A DNA stretch of 53,172 bases, taken from positions 1 through 53,172 of the forward strand of contig SVUD01000008.1 in the NCBI GenBank assembly GCA_015063445.1, given 5' to 3'. The notes beneath the pieces were generated by a model, which did not search any database, had not been told where the DNA came from, and saw nothing but the letters and a program-made list of their open reading frames with translations. The DNA comes from Oscillospiraceae bacterium (GTDB lineage Bacteria; Bacillota_A; Clostridia; Oscillospirales; CAG-272). The position numbers and the translations under genes are program-made. Shown here in pieces: positions 53,151 through 53,172 of this stretch. The number at the start of each line of letters is the position of its first letter. Within the stretch, counting starts at the first letter, position 1.

Positions 53151-53172
53151 TATCAAATTTAAAGGGGTTTAA

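Noticed and set aside
1..53172. CRISPR arrays, tRNA genes or rRNA genes
   Set aside because: Reading both strands I found no regularly spaced repeats with unique spacers and no cloverleaf or rRNA-like sequence.

Overview
The window looks like chromosomal DNA from an anaerobic low-to-mid GC Firmicute (class Clostridia), probably an uncultured gut lineage. The evidence is the Gram-positive cell-division and RNA-processing genes (sepF, ylmH-like, Mini-RNase III), YitT and PcrA, lipoproteins with clear lipoboxes, strong AAGGAG/GAAAGGA ribosome binding sites, many BspA-type leucine-rich-repeat (LRR) proteins and sigma-A-like promoters. No rRNA, tRNA, CRISPR array or insertion sequence was seen.

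Region 1 (1-11.6 kb, all +): a long run of small metabolic and surface genes. They include glycerate kinase, a phosphodiesterase of the alkaline phosphatase superfamily, lipoproteins, a class I amidotransferase (peptidase C26), a YitT protein, an APH(3')-like kinase, a HAD phosphatase, an SGNH hydrolase, an EamA transporter and a small BspA-type LRR protein. Region 2 (11.7-16 kb): a small-multidrug-export family protein, then on the minus strand an M16 peptidase, a YccF protein and an acyl-CoA synthetase. Region 3 (16.2-32.2 kb): housekeeping genes. On the plus strand are an rRNA m5C methyltransferase, a parvulin and a YlmH-like protein. On the minus strand are a lipoprotein, a phosphoglycolate phosphatase-like HAD, pcrA, a YgiQ radical SAM protein, hisS and mrnC. 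Diverging from mrnC on the plus strand are a YggS-type PLP protein, sepF, lspA and an RluD-type pseudouridine synthase, followed by an ABC-F protein. A cluster of DnaA-box-like sites lies between ygiQ and pcrA.

Region 4 (32.2-37.1 kb) is accessory: a Fic protein with an N-terminal HTH and a promoter carrying inverted-repeat operators, a 1027-aa secreted BspA-type protein preceded by a 43-codon peptide gene, and a divergent XRE repressor whose intergenic region has two palindromic operators, one lying exactly between -35 and -10.

Region 5 (37.2-51.5 kb) is the most unusual part. It is a tightly packed, single-strand operon for a short-tailed (podovirus-like) virion: TerS-like, TerL split into an ATPase ORF and a nuclease ORF, portal, scaffold-like, decoration-like, major capsid, connector, a beta-rich tail hub with a BspA LRR domain inserted, receptor-binding and fibre-type proteins, and three membrane proteins. 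I found no integrase, replication gene, lytic enzyme or tape measure. The module is therefore a domesticated or defective prophage, a gene-transfer-agent-like particle, or the structural arm of an element whose other genes lie elsewhere. An MFS transporter with its own promoter follows. The window ends with a second copy of a dispersed repeat, also found after the Fic gene, in which a 19-bp conserved block precedes a hairpin whose sequence differs but whose fold is kept.
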